DNA from: Ornithinibacillus sp. 4-3 | GTDB lineage: Bacteria > Bacillota > Bacilli > Bacillales > Amphibacillaceae | Assembly: GCF_040958695.1 (NCBI RefSeq) | Contig: NZ_CP162599.1 | Location: forward strand, 3,444,001-3,508,000 | Direction of reading: 5' to 3' | Length of the DNA: 64,000 nt | Shown here: one piece after another, positions 35,620-44,139 of the stretch | Numbering within the stretch: the first letter of the stretch is position 1 | Layout: each line of letters starts with the position of its first letter | Translations under genes and position numbers: made by a program | Notes under the pieces: generated by a model | Told to the model about the DNA's origin: nothing | Seen by the model: only the letters and a program-made list of their open reading frames with translations | Database searches by the model: none

Positions 35620-36399
35620 ATGAATAAAAAGAAATTACTTAAATATTTTATTAATCTTACAGGTAACCGTTATAGTTCAACAGCATTGAGGAAATTTTCT
35701 CAATCTGGATTAAGTAAGCCTCTCATCCGTCCATTTGCTAGGACCTATCGGATTAATATTGATGAGATGAAGCTTCCTTTAAATGCATTCGGTTCTTTGC
35801 ATGATTTCTTCACTCGAGAATTAAAGCCTGACTTGCGCCCTATTAATCAATCACCTAACATCCTCATCTCGCCAGTGGATGCAGTAGTTGAAAGTATGGG
35901 TATTGTCCGTCAGAATAACCGTTTTTCTGTAAAAGATCAACAATACACATTAGAACAAATCTTCGGTAGTACAGAGCGTGCAAAAACTTATGAATCAGGT
36001 TATTATTTTATTTTATACCTTTCTCCTCGTGACTACCACCGATTTCACTATCCAATTGACGGAAAAGTTGGAGTAAGATATGCACTTGGTGAAAAATCTT
36101 ATCCTGTGAATCAAATGGGACTACAATATGGTGATACCCCATTTGCTACGAATTATCGAATTATTTCTGAATTAGAAACTGCTTACGGAAAGGTTGCCAT
36201 GATAAAAGTTGGTGCATTAAATGTTAATTCTATTCAACTTAGCCATTCCGATGAGCATTTTTCAAAAGGTGAAGAACTTGGCTATTTTTCATTTGGATCG
36301 ACTGTCATTTTATTTATTGAAAAAAATAACAATTTCTCTCCTTTAGTTCAAGAGAAAGAAAAGCTCCAATTAGGAAAGCCGCTCGCAGTATGGGAATAA
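35620..36399 (+). CDS. psd: Phosphatidylserine decarboxylase
   Basis: A 259-residue enzyme turning phosphatidylserine into phosphatidylethanolamine. It self-cleaves before Ser227 in YFSFGSTVILF to form the pyruvoyl group. Asp87 in SPVDAVVES and His140/His143 in RDYHRFHYP match the catalytic residues. The ATG at 35620 follows AAAGGTG. It is divergent from pssA across a 187-base spacer. Confidence 0.93.
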   Translation: MNKKKLLKYFINLTGNRYSSTALRKFSQSGLSKPLIRPFARTYRINIDEMKLPLNAFGSLHDFFTRELKPDLRPINQSPNILISPVDAVVESMGIVRQNNRFSVKDQQYTLEQIFGSTERAKTYESGYYFILYLSPRDYHRFHYPIDGKVGVRYALGEKSYPVNQMGLQYGDTPFATNYRIISELETAYGKVAMIKVGALNVNSIQLSHSDEHFSKGEELGYFSFGSTVILFIEKNNNFSPLVQEKEKLQLGKPLAVWE

Positions 36400-36430
36400 A
36401 TTCTCTGCTGCGTGTTTTTATTTTCTTACC

Positions 36431-37039
36431 TTACATCCGATGCTTTGATGTACGTCTATAAAAATAGTAAATGCCATAAATAATAGCTCCAAGAATGATA
36501 ATAATAATCATATTTGCCATATAACGGTGGATAAAATGTGTAATCATAACAAAACTTGTACCAAGTCTATTACCTATCCACAATAATGCAATTACCCAGA
36601 ACAGTGATCCAGCATATGCGTATAGCGCAAACTGTTTAAAAGGAAATCGAGTAATTCCTCCCATACAAGCCGCAACATTTCTACCGCCCGGAACAAAGTA
36701 ACTGATAAAAATGGCTAAGGAACCATATTTTTGAAATAATCTTTCCATTCGTTCTATCGCACTTTTTCTAATCCAAAGCTTCGAACCATATTTACGAATA
36801 AATGGTTCTCCTAGCTTATTACCAATAAAATAACTAATCGTTACTCCACAAAGAGCTCCTAAAAGAGCAACAATAAATGTTAGAGTGAAATCCATATATC
36901 CCATTGCAGTTATATATCCTAAATATGCTAATATTAACTCATCTGGAATTGGAATTGGTAAACCAATTATTCCCAGAGAGAGTAGGGTAAAAATAGAAAT
37001 ATATCCAAATTGCCCTATCATTTCATACCAAATTTCCAT
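36431..37039 (-). CDS. DedA-family membrane protein
   Basis: A 202-residue DedA/SNARE-associated (VTT-domain) protein with about five hydrophobic helices. The re-entrant motif PIPIPDELILAYLGY and the conserved F-x-P-G-x-R stretch (SYFVPGGRNVAACMGG) are present. DedA proteins act in lipid carrier (undecaprenyl phosphate) or phospholipid translocation. It follows psd on the opposite strand. The ATG at 37037-37039 follows GTAGGAA. Confidence 0.9.
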   Translation of the reverse strand: MEIWYEMIGQFGYISIFTLLSLGIIGLPIPIPDELILAYLGYITAMGYMDFTLTFIVALLGALCGVTISYFIGNKLGEPFIRKYGSKLWIRKSAIERMERLFQKYGSLAIFISYFVPGGRNVAACMGGITRFPFKQFALYAYAGSLFWVIALLWIGNRLGTSFVMITHFIHRYMANMIIIIILGAIIYGIYYFYRRTSKHRM

Positions 37040-37350
37040 TTCCTACCCTGCCTTTAAAATTACTATGTTAAATTCAATATTCTTTCCATTATATCATGAA
37101 ACCCCAAAGGGAAGTAATATGTTTATTGATTCTTTTCTCTAGGCTCTAGCAGGGATTTTTTTCAAATCCTTTTTACCAAATTTAATTTTTAAGGTAGAAT
37201 AAGGAATGAAAAGTGCCTAAAATTACTTTTTAATTTTGGTTCTTGCTAAAAACTCAATCTATTTTTTAGCGAGACTACTATATATTTTAAAAACCTTGGA
37301 CATTTTGCAGCTCTTATGTCCTTAAAATCAAATGAAGGCGAGTGACATTC
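37040..37350. other. Gene-free stretch
   Basis: These 311 bases are AT-rich and hold the upstream region of the DedA gene on the left and of the small membrane protein on the right. I see no confident promoter, hairpin or reading frame. Confidence 0.4.
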
Positions 37351-37491
37351 GTGTTAAGTGTACGTACATTAATAATTATTTTAATCGTATTAATTGCCAT
37401 AGGTTTGCTAGGTTTCTTTCAAATTGGACCTTTTAATCCGGAAAACCATGAAGAGCAGACGTTAGCACTTCTTTCTTCCATTACTCAATAA
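37351..37491 (+). CDS. Small single-span membrane protein
   Basis: A 46-residue frame starting GTG (37351-37353) after GAAGGCGAG and ending TAA (37489-37491). Residues 6-27 form a clean hydrophobic helix (LIIILIVLIAIGLLGFF), followed by an acidic, probably external or cytosolic tail. It lies 31 bases upstream of the EndoU lipoprotein gene on the same strand and may be cotranscribed. I do not recognise the family. Its reading frame and codon use look genuine. Confidence 0.55.
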   Translation: MLSVRTLIIILIVLIAIGLLGFFQIGPFNPENHEEQTLALLSSITQ

Positions 37492-37522
37492 CAAGCTTTC
37501 TATACAAAGAAAGGAAATCAAT

Positions 37523-38065
37523 ATGTGGAAAAATTTTCTCTACACATTATTCATTAGTGCTAGCTTTTTCCTTATTGCAGGATGTAGCCTTGACGAAGTA
37601 CTTGACGGAGTAGATCAGATCCTCAATGAAGAATCAGATTCTGCGCAGCAGATCGAAAGTATTTCTGAACTAAAAAATACCGATTATTTTAAACAAGGGG
37701 CCTTAGCTCATATTTTAGAAGGAGAGCTAAATAAAAAGAATCAAGCAGTTGGTTTCCATTATGATAGGCTACCTACGAAAAAAGGAGAAATTATTCCAGG
37801 AACTGCTACAGAGCCAAATGATTTCGGTGTTTTTGAAGCAGAAGTAAAAGTAAATGATGTTGCAAAAACATCCAATAAAGGGAGATCGTCTTTCTTTCCA
37901 AATGAATGGACAACTCAGCAGGTTGTCGATGCAATTAATGAAGCATACGAGCATCGTGCGTTTATTTCGGGGAATACCTATGAAGGCTTAACAGCTGAAG
38001 GAATGCCTATTCGTATGTATTTAGACAATAAAGATCTGATAATCTCTGCTTTTCCAGTTTATTAA
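37523..38065 (+). CDS. Lipoprotein with an EndoU-type ribonuclease domain
   Basis: A 180-residue protein. The signal peptide ends LIAGC, making Cys21 the lipid site, so the protein should sit on the outer face of the membrane. After a Glu/Asp/Ser linker, residues 55-180 fit the bacterial EndoU nuclease pattern: AHILEGE with His63, GFHYD with His79, a Lys/Arg patch before SSFFPNEWT (122-130), and the closing SAFPVY with Tyr180. EndoU domains are the toxic tips of contact-dependent and polymorphic toxins, where two His residues and a basic residue cut RNA. Here there is no LXG or delivery domain; the nuclease is directly lipid-anchored. The next gene starts 13 bases later. The match is by motif recall, not a search. 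Confidence 0.75.
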   Translation: MWKNFLYTLFISASFFLIAGCSLDEVLDGVDQILNEESDSAQQIESISELKNTDYFKQGALAHILEGELNKKNQAVGFHYDRLPTKKGEIIPGTATEPNDFGVFEAEVKVNDVAKTSNKGRSSFFPNEWTTQQVVDAINEAYEHRAFISGNTYEGLTAEGMPIRMYLDNKDLIISAFPVY

Positions 38066-38078
38066 AGGAGTGAAAAGC

Positions 38079-38438
38079 ATGTTTGAATTTCGAAAAGTAT
38101 CCATTCTAAATGGTACACATCAAAGAACAGTACTAGCAATGGATTTTCAAAATCCGGAAATGGCAATTGTTAGTGAATTTCTGATGTCAGATGCAAGTCT
38201 CCTGCATACACAGATTTTAGCAGATATTGCAGCTGTACAGGCTGGAGTTTCTTCAATGATGGAGATTAGTGGAAATCGGTGTGCATTACAAATTAAAAAG
38301 GATACCATCCTAATTACCGATCTTTTTGAAGATATGTTTGATGATGCTGATACCCTCGCACCATATGAAATAGGAACAGAGGAACTAAAACGACTAATTA
38401 AAATATACTTGGCCGAAAAGGCGAAAATAGAATCCTAA
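38079..38438 (+). CDS. Unknown small protein directly after the EndoU gene (candidate partner)
   Basis: A 119-residue, acidic, probably cytosolic protein. A GTG at 38070 is in frame, but the ATG at 38079 lies 8 bases after AAAGGAG and is preferred. There is no signal peptide or membrane helix. The first half is mixed strand/helix (FEFRKVSILNGTHQ, MAIVSEFLMSDASLL) and the second half ends in a charged helix. I do not recognise the family. The tight spacing behind an EndoU domain is the layout of a toxin-immunity pair, so it could be an inhibitor; that is inference only. Confidence 0.7.
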   Translation: MFEFRKVSILNGTHQRTVLAMDFQNPEMAIVSEFLMSDASLLHTQILADIAAVQAGVSSMMEISGNRCALQIKKDTILITDLFEDMFDDADTLAPYEIGTEELKRLIKIYLAEKAKIES

Positions 38439-38444
38439 AATACT

Positions 38445-38497
38445 AAAGAAGCCAGTAAGTCAATGGATATCATATCCAAAAACTCGCTGGCTTCTTT
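38445..38497. terminator. Bidirectional terminator between the EndoU pair and the TagO-like gene
   Basis: Outer arms AAAGAAGCCAG and CTGGCTTCTTT enclose a second small stem TGGATAT/ATATCCA. It serves the two converging transcripts. Confidence 0.8.
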
Positions 38498-38498
38498 A

Positions 38499-39545
38499 TT
38501 ATACAGTAACTTTTGAGATTAAATTCAATAGTGGGCGATAGTTTTTACTAATAAGCCCCGTTATTTCCACAATCAGCTCTACCAGGATAATCAAAGCAAT
38601 TAAGATAGCTGTCGATCCCCACATGGTTGCTCGTGTAAATAAGATAGCTGCTAAACTAAACATCGCACTCATTAAATAAATGAGCATCACTGTTTGTCGA
38701 TGTGTTAACCCTAAACGAATTAAGCAATGATGAATATGAAATTTATCTGGTGCTGAAATTGGCTTTTTCTGTACCATACGACGAATAATCGCAAATACAG
38801 TATCTAAAATTGGTACTCCCAAAATAATAATAGGTACAATTAATGAGAAGATTGTAGCATTTTTAAACAGACCCATAATGGAGATAACACTAATCATATA
38901 GCCTAGAAACAAGGCTCCTGTGTCTCCCATAAATATTTTAGCTGGATGGAAATTATATGCCAAGAAACCAACAGTGCTTCCGAATAATAAAAATCCAATT
39001 AAAGCAAGCAACGGATTCCCCATCATTACTGCTAGCATCGAAATTGTGAATAGAGCGATGGCAGAAACTCCTGCTGCAAGGCCATCTAATCCATCAAGCA
39101 AGTTGATAGCATTCGTAATTGCTACAATCCAAATGATTGTAATTGGAATTGCCCAATAACCAAATTCAACTCTTTCATCTATAAATGGCAATGTAATGAA
39201 TTCTAACTGAACTCCACCTATTACAGTAACTCCTGCCGCAAGCAATTGAAGGGTTAATTTCCCTCTTGCAGTTAATTGATACAGATCATCCAACATTCCT
39301 GTTGCTGTAATAATAATTGCTCCAAGCAATATAGGCCAGAGTGTATAAGTTTGCGGTAAGAATACAAGAAACCCGATGACAAAGCTAATAAAAATAGCTA
39401 AACCACCCATTCTAGGCATAACATATTGATGCACTTTTCGTGCATTTGGATAATCAAGTGCGCCTATTCGTACAGCAAATTTCTTAACCATTGGTGTAAG
39501 TATAAGTGACAATATAAATGACAGTGCAATTACAATATATAGCAT
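38499..39545 (-). CDS. Undecaprenyl-phosphate GlcNAc-1-phosphate transferase, TagO/MraY family (paralogue 1)
   Basis: A 348-residue membrane enzyme with about eleven helices. It moves GlcNAc-1-phosphate (or a related sugar phosphate) from UDP-sugar to undecaprenyl phosphate, the first step of teichoic acid or secondary polymer synthesis. Family sites are KVHQYVMPRMGGLAIF, GMLDDLYQL, NAINLLDGLDGLAAG, IFMGDTGALFLGY and the His cluster KFHIHHCLIRLG. The ATG at 39543-39545 lies 8 bases after AGGAGG. A close paralogue is at 42482; one of the two is probably TagO and could feed the tagA-csaB pathway at 25-30 kb. Confidence 0.92.
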   Translation of the reverse strand: MLYIVIALSFILSLILTPMVKKFAVRIGALDYPNARKVHQYVMPRMGGLAIFISFVIGFLVFLPQTYTLWPILLGAIIITATGMLDDLYQLTARGKLTLQLLAAGVTVIGGVQLEFITLPFIDERVEFGYWAIPITIIWIVAITNAINLLDGLDGLAAGVSAIALFTISMLAVMMGNPLLALIGFLLFGSTVGFLAYNFHPAKIFMGDTGALFLGYMISVISIMGLFKNATIFSLIVPIIILGVPILDTVFAIIRRMVQKKPISAPDKFHIHHCLIRLGLTHRQTVMLIYLMSAMFSLAAILFTRATMWGSTAILIALIILVELIVEITGLISKNYRPLLNLISKVTV

Positions 39546-39937
39546 AAAAAAAGCCTCCTGAATAACAACGTAGCTTCATATTTCATTTTTCATAAATTGT
39601 TTTCATTTTTCTTCCTATGTATCTGCGATCTTTTCAATTCTACGTGATTATTTACTAGACTACTATTTTATTAGACGTAAAAAGTTTAAATTAGTTACAC
39701 TTTTTTTACATTTAACTAAGCATCAACAATTAGTATACAAAATACATGCCTTAAAAGCAATGAGGTGTAAAAAAGTACATACACTATTTCCCTATTCAAC
39801 ATGGCTTTTCCTGCTCTAAAAATACCCTTTTAAAAACTTTATGAAACATTTACATTTTTAAAACACTTTGATTCAACAATTAGGTTTTATTTTACAAATC
39901 AATAAAAATTCAGTTGTGATAAAAGAAAATCGTTAAG
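39546..39937. other. Gene-free stretch upstream of the TagO-like gene
   Basis: About 390 AT-rich bases between divergent genes. They must hold the promoter of the TagO-like gene, but I cannot pick one with confidence. No long reading frame or strong hairpin is visible. Confidence 0.4.
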
Positions 39938-39967
39938 TAGACAAAATCGTCAGAATAATAGTATAGT
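39938..39967 (+). promoter_or_regulatory. Possible sigma-A promoter of the amidohydrolase gene
   Basis: TAGACA (39938-39943) and TATAGT (39962-39967) are 18 bases apart and end 35 bases before the start at 40003. Confidence 0.5.
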
Positions 39968-40002
39968 TGTTTAAGAAACACTTTTATTAAAGGAGGAAAA
40001 GC

Positions 40003-41166
40003 ATGCTTGCAATAAAAAATGCTACTGTTTTTGATGGAAATGGAAACACTTTAGATGCTCAAACGATTCTAATAGAGGACGGAAAATTTAAACAGATTGA
40101 TGGAGATTTAAATATTCCCGACAATTATGAGGTTATTGATGCTGGGGGGAAAATTATTACCCCCGGCTTAATTGATGTCCACTCTCATCTTGGTGTTGTA
40201 GAAGAAGGTATCGGTTCAAACGGTGTAGATTCTAATGAAACAAGCTCGGCTACAACCCCAGAGGTTCGTGCACTTGATGCTATTGACCCAACAGAAGTTG
40301 GATTTCAGGATTGCCGAAATGAAGGAATTACAACAGTACAAGTCATGCCAGGTAGTGCAAATGTTATCGGTGGGGAAATGGTTGTGATGAAGACCGTTGG
40401 TAATATCGTCGATGAAATGTTATTACGTTCTCCATCAGGGATGAAAGCTGCACTAGGAGAAAATCCTAAAAATGCGCACGGTTCAAAAGGCAAGCCTCCT
40501 AAAACACGTATGGGTATTGCCGCATTATTAAGAAGTAAGCTTATCGAAGCACAAAATTATTTAAACAGTGATAAAAAAGAACGAAATCTAGGATTAGAGA
40601 ACTTAGTGAAAGTATTAAACAAAGAAATTCCACTCCGAATTCATGCACATCGTGCTAATGATATCGTAACTGCTTTGCGCATTAAGCGTGAGTTCGATAT
40701 TGATATGTCCTTAGAGCATGGGACAGAAGGACATGAAATAGCTGAATTTATTGCTAAGCATGATGTTCCTGTTTCGGTTGGACCTACTATGTCATCTCGT
40801 AATAAAGTAGAGACAAAACGTAAAGGCTGGCATACAATTAAACGGTTAACAGACGCTGGTGTATCTTGTTCTTTAACAGTAGATCATCCAGTTATTGGTG
40901 TACGTTTCTTACGTACCAGTTTAGTGCACGCAATACGTGAAGGTTTATCTGAACAAGAAGCTTTAAAATCAATTACCATCAATGCCGCTAAACATCTAGG
41001 AGTAGAAGATCGTGTTGGATCTATTGAAGCTGGAAAAGATGCGGATTTTGTCATCTGGAATGGTAATCCCTTCCATTTACAGGATGAAGTGGAGGCTGTC
41101 TATATTGACGGGCAATTAGTTCGCGATAAAACTGTTCAATCTGATGTAGATACGATTGTGTTTTAA
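40003..41166 (+). CDS. Amidohydrolase-superfamily protein (imidazolonepropionase/prolidase-like)
   Basis: A 387-residue metal-dependent hydrolase. The first metal motif is DVHSHLG after GGKIITPGLI; later ligands fit HAHRAND, SLEHGTEGHE and the Asp in TVDHPVIG. The C-terminal composite beta-domain has the usual GSIEAGKDADFVIW ending. The family removes amide or amidine bonds in cyclic compounds or dipeptides; the exact substrate is not evident. The ATG at 40003 follows AAAGGAGG. It is a single-gene transcript between the two TagO-like genes. Confidence 0.88.
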   Translation: MLAIKNATVFDGNGNTLDAQTILIEDGKFKQIDGDLNIPDNYEVIDAGGKIITPGLIDVHSHLGVVEEGIGSNGVDSNETSSATTPEVRALDAIDPTEVGFQDCRNEGITTVQVMPGSANVIGGEMVVMKTVGNIVDEMLLRSPSGMKAALGENPKNAHGSKGKPPKTRMGIAALLRSKLIEAQNYLNSDKKERNLGLENLVKVLNKEIPLRIHAHRANDIVTALRIKREFDIDMSLEHGTEGHEIAEFIAKHDVPVSVGPTMSSRNKVETKRKGWHTIKRLTDAGVSCSLTVDHPVIGVRFLRTSLVHAIREGLSEQEALKSITINAAKHLGVEDRVGSIEAGKDADFVIWNGNPFHLQDEVEAVYIDGQLVRDKTVQSDVDTIVF

Positions 41167-41201
41167 TTAATGTGATTTACTGAATAATGAAAACAAGCAT
41201 A

Positions 41202-41337
41202 GAGGCTGGAACATAGGAATTTATTACTTAGCTAATTCCAAACATAAATTGTGCGAATGACAGCGTAGGAAATATACTTCGCTTCATTTGAATATTGTTC
41301 GGATTTCAAGCTTAGTTTTTCCTTTTGTCCCAGTCCC
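41202..41337. repeat. Mosaic intergenic repeat, short form (copy 3)
   Basis: Ends GAGGCTGGAACA and TTTTGTCCCAGTCC are inverted copies. The two arms match 12466-12776 almost base for base (for example CTTCATTTGAATATTGTTCG and GATTTCAAGCTTAG), but the GC-rich middle of that copy is missing. It is the simplest form of the family and could fold into one long hairpin. Confidence 0.8.
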
Positions 41338-41362
41338 ATGCTTGTTTGTCTAATTTCCTGCT

Positions 41363-41911
41363 TTAATTATTTTTAATAATATCTTCAGCAAAGTCCTTTG
41401 CCGCTTCATCAATATCATCTGATTCTACAGCGTATTGAATACTATATCCTACGTCATCAAAATTAATATTCATGTGAACAATATCCAAACCCTCTTCTGT
41501 TTTTAAATACTCTATCTCATGTCCATCAATTTCAATTATTTCTGCGTCAATTATTGATCCTGCTCCTTCTGGAAATATTGTTAATACAATTACAGCTGGA
41601 TCCATGTATAAATCACCATAAATAATTTCCGTTGCTGGATTCTCTTCTTGCCAAACCTCTACAAGCTCACTATCTACCTTTTCATCTAAAGAAGCTTTGT
41701 ATTCCACATTCACACTTTGCGGATCTCCATCCTCGAATCCAACGATATATTCCAACGTCACTGTCCCGATCTCATGGTCTATCTTTGGAATATATGGAGA
41801 TACATTTAAATGTTCATCTATTAATTCTGTAATCTCGGGAACTCCTTCGCTCTTTCCGCATCCGGCAATTACCAAAACCATTAAAACAAATAAGAAAACT
41901 AGTTTTTTCAA
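41363..41911 (-). CDS. Hypothetical lipoprotein
   Basis: A 182-residue lipoprotein with a signal ending VIAGC (Cys18). The start is TTG (41909-41911) behind AAGGGGG. The mature part is very acidic and looks beta-rich, with no motif that I recognise. It is followed by the short repeat at 41202-41337 instead of a clear terminator and is transcribed alone. Confidence 0.75.
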   Translation of the reverse strand: MKKLVFLFVLMVLVIAGCGKSEGVPEITELIDEHLNVSPYIPKIDHEIGTVTLEYIVGFEDGDPQSVNVEYKASLDEKVDSELVEVWQEENPATEIIYGDLYMDPAVIVLTIFPEGAGSIIDAEIIEIDGHEIEYLKTEEGLDIVHMNINFDDVGYSIQYAVESDDIDEAAKDFAEDIIKNN

Positions 41912-41991
41912 CTTCTTCCCCCTTTTTTATAAGACCTTCTTCCTATACATATCATAACAAAAAAATCTATTTTATGACATAAATCCTACTA

Positions 41992-42351
41992 GGCGAAAAG
42001 CGAGAGCGCCCTTACAGACTAAAAACGCGTGTCTGTACTAGCACATCCTGTCCGTCGAAAAAAGTAGAAATTGGAGTGGCACAACTGAGATAAAGGAAAC
42101 ATGCCTCTTTAGGGGTATCCGACGTTAGACTTTAGCCTGATTTTAGTCGGGCTTCCTTATAAAACAAAACCGATGTTGACTTTCACCTGCGAGGCACGAC
42201 GGACAGGATGTCCTAGTATCAGCGTTGGTGCTCGTGACGTGACCGTATTTAGCTGATGAAAGTGCGGCTATGACTCTGTCTGCGCCTGACGGCTTGCCAA
42301 TCGTCAAGTCTTCTTTATTGTTTTCTTAGTTTTTGACGCTCGGAGCTAGAC
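41992..42351. repeat. Composite intergenic repeat
   Basis: This 360-base non-coding block is a patchwork. Positions 42192-42260 match 12632-12706 (shared CACGACGGACA, GATGTCCTAGT and GCTCGTGACGTGACCG), 42262-42351 match 880-985, and CTAGCACATCCTGTCCGTCG near 42037 resembles 30755-30775. No reading frame is seen. With the terminator at 42414 it accounts for the 570-base gap. Confidence 0.7.
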
Positions 42352-42413
42352 AGTTCTATCTCTGAATAAGAATAAATTTGTGCAAAAGTTTTACACTTTC
42401 TTATCTCACAAAA

Positions 42414-42452
42414 AAACACCTGCAGATTTTAGACTTCTATCTACAGGTGTTT
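42414..42452 (-). terminator. Terminator of the second TagO-like gene
   Basis: AAACACCTGCAGAT pairs with ATCTACAGGTGTTT (one mismatch), with a T-run on the minus strand. Confidence 0.8.
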
Positions 42453-42481
42453 GAATTTCAAACGAAATACAACTTTATTAA

Positions 42482-43564
42482 TTAACGATCTTCCACATTT
42501 TTTTTCCGAACAAATAGTCGTTTGTACGCATCTATCACGGGTCTTCTTCCTCCAAGAACAATTCCTGCCATTTCTGCTAATAAATGTAGAACAACAAGAA
42601 CAAGGGCAGTAATCAATAAAGCAAAGGTAATAGAGGCTTTAGCAAATAGAACTGCTAACACACCAAAAACTGCGCTAAACACATAAATAATTACTACGGC
42701 TCCACGATGCGTATAACCTGCCCGAAGTAGTTGATAATGCACATGGTAATTATCTGCTACCATAATACTTTCTTTATTTTTAATTCTCCTTACAATCGCA
42801 AAAAAAGTGTCGAAAATTGGTACAGCTAATAAGATTACTGGAATAATAAAGCTTAATAGCGCAATATTCTTAAATAAACCAAGAATCGATACTACTGCAA
42901 TCATATATCCTAAAAAGTTTGAGCCTGAATCACCCATATATATCTTTGCTGGATAAAAATTATGGTATAGAAATCCTAAATTTGAACCAATCAATACAAT
43001 ACAGAAGTAAGCAGCCACTACACGCACATCAATCATCGCCATAATTAACATGCTTGTAAAAGCAATGGTTGTCACTCCTGTGGCTAAACCATCTAAACCG
43101 TCAATCAAATTAATTGCATTCGTAATTCCAATAATCCAAATGAAAGTAACAAGAACACTAATAAAACCTAGTTCTACTACTCCAAAAAAAGGTAGTGTGA
43201 TTTTCTCAATTACTAAACCGGAAGAAATTACCAATGCGGCGGCTGCAATATGTCCTCCTAGTTTGACATATGGCCTTAATTCAAATCGATCATCTAGAGC
43301 GCCAATAATAACAATAATTAATGATCCAAAGAAGATTTCCCATAAATGTTCATGCTGTGGCTGCAGATAAAGAATCCCTAAATAAGATCCAATAAAAATA
43401 GCCACGCCTCCAAGTCTTGGAGTTGGATTTTCATGTATTTTTCTCCTGTTTGGATGGTCCAACACTTCAAATTTCATAGCGAGGGCTCGTACAGGTATCG
43501 TTAATATAAATGTTGAAACACATGCTATAAGTAGAGCAACAATTAAATCAAATGATTGAATCAT
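42482..43564 (-). CDS. tagO: Undecaprenyl-phosphate GlcNAc-1-phosphate transferase, TagO/MraY family (paralogue 2)
   Basis: A 360-residue membrane enzyme with the same sites as the gene at 38499: KIHENPTPRLGGVAIF, GALDDRFEL, NAINLIDGLDGLATG, IYMGDSGSNFLGY and YHVHYQLLRAGYTH. Two ATG codons (43567, 43564) follow AAGGAGGAC; the second has the better spacing. It starts wall polymer linkage-unit synthesis on undecaprenyl phosphate. I cannot tell from sequence which of the two paralogues is the functional TagO; this one carries a basic C-terminal tail. Confidence 0.92.
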   Translation of the reverse strand: MIQSFDLIVALLIACVSTFILTIPVRALAMKFEVLDHPNRRKIHENPTPRLGGVAIFIGSYLGILYLQPQHEHLWEIFFGSLIIVIIGALDDRFELRPYVKLGGHIAAAALVISSGLVIEKITLPFFGVVELGFISVLVTFIWIIGITNAINLIDGLDGLATGVTTIAFTSMLIMAMIDVRVVAAYFCIVLIGSNLGFLYHNFYPAKIYMGDSGSNFLGYMIAVVSILGLFKNIALLSFIIPVILLAVPIFDTFFAIVRRIKNKESIMVADNYHVHYQLLRAGYTHRGAVVIIYVFSAVFGVLAVLFAKASITFALLITALVLVVLHLLAEMAGIVLGGRRPVIDAYKRLFVRKKNVEDR

Positions 43565-43915
43565 CATGTCCTCCTTGTAATGCTATCGTTTAACAGCTCT
43601 TTTTCTTTAAGAGGGATTTCAAATTTAAACTAAATTGCTAATTTTTATCACGTACTTTTAGTTTGCTATATTATATCGAATTTATGAGGAATTGAACATG
43701 AGAAAATAAAACAAAGAGGAATAATCACTTTTCTTCTGCCTTATATTTGTCAAAATAAGCTACAAAATGATTATTTCATTTTTTATTTTTATTACAGAAA
43801 ATCAGTTACTCTAGAAAATGGATTTTGATGTCTTTGCAACTTTTAATTTTTTATGGCATACTTATCTCTGTAATGCATTACACATTATTTGAATGATGTA
43901 CAATTTTATATGTTA

Positions 43916-44004
43916 TGTAGGGGAGCTTTCTTTAAAGCTGAGATTGCATCCATAAGATGCTAACCCTTAGAACCTGATCTGGTTGGTACCAGCGTAGGGA
44001 ACAT
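43916..44004 (+). promoter_or_regulatory. TPP (thiamine pyrophosphate) riboswitch, THI element
   Basis: The conserved parts are all present in order: GGGGAGC, AAAGCTGAGATTGCAT, ATGCTAACCC, TTAGAACCTGATCTGGTT and ACCAGCGTAGGGAA. TPP binding should close the terminator at 44050-44082 and switch off the transporter genes behind it. The ~350 bases before it (43565-43915) are AT-rich with no gene. Confidence 0.95.
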
Positions 44005-44049
44005 AGACGTTAATTCATTGTAATACGATAAATGAATGTTTAATTTCCC

Positions 44050-44082
44050 ATGCGCTAAGAGCTAATCTTAGTGCATTTTTTT
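44050..44082 (+). terminator. Expression-platform terminator of the TPP riboswitch
   Basis: TGCGCTAAGA and TCTTAGTGCA arms are followed by TTTTTTTAT, about 45 bases after the aptamer. Confidence 0.85.
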
Positions 44083-44139
44083 ATTTCAGGAGGACTAACA
44101 TATTAAAATGACAACAATGAACTTACGGAGGGGAAAATT

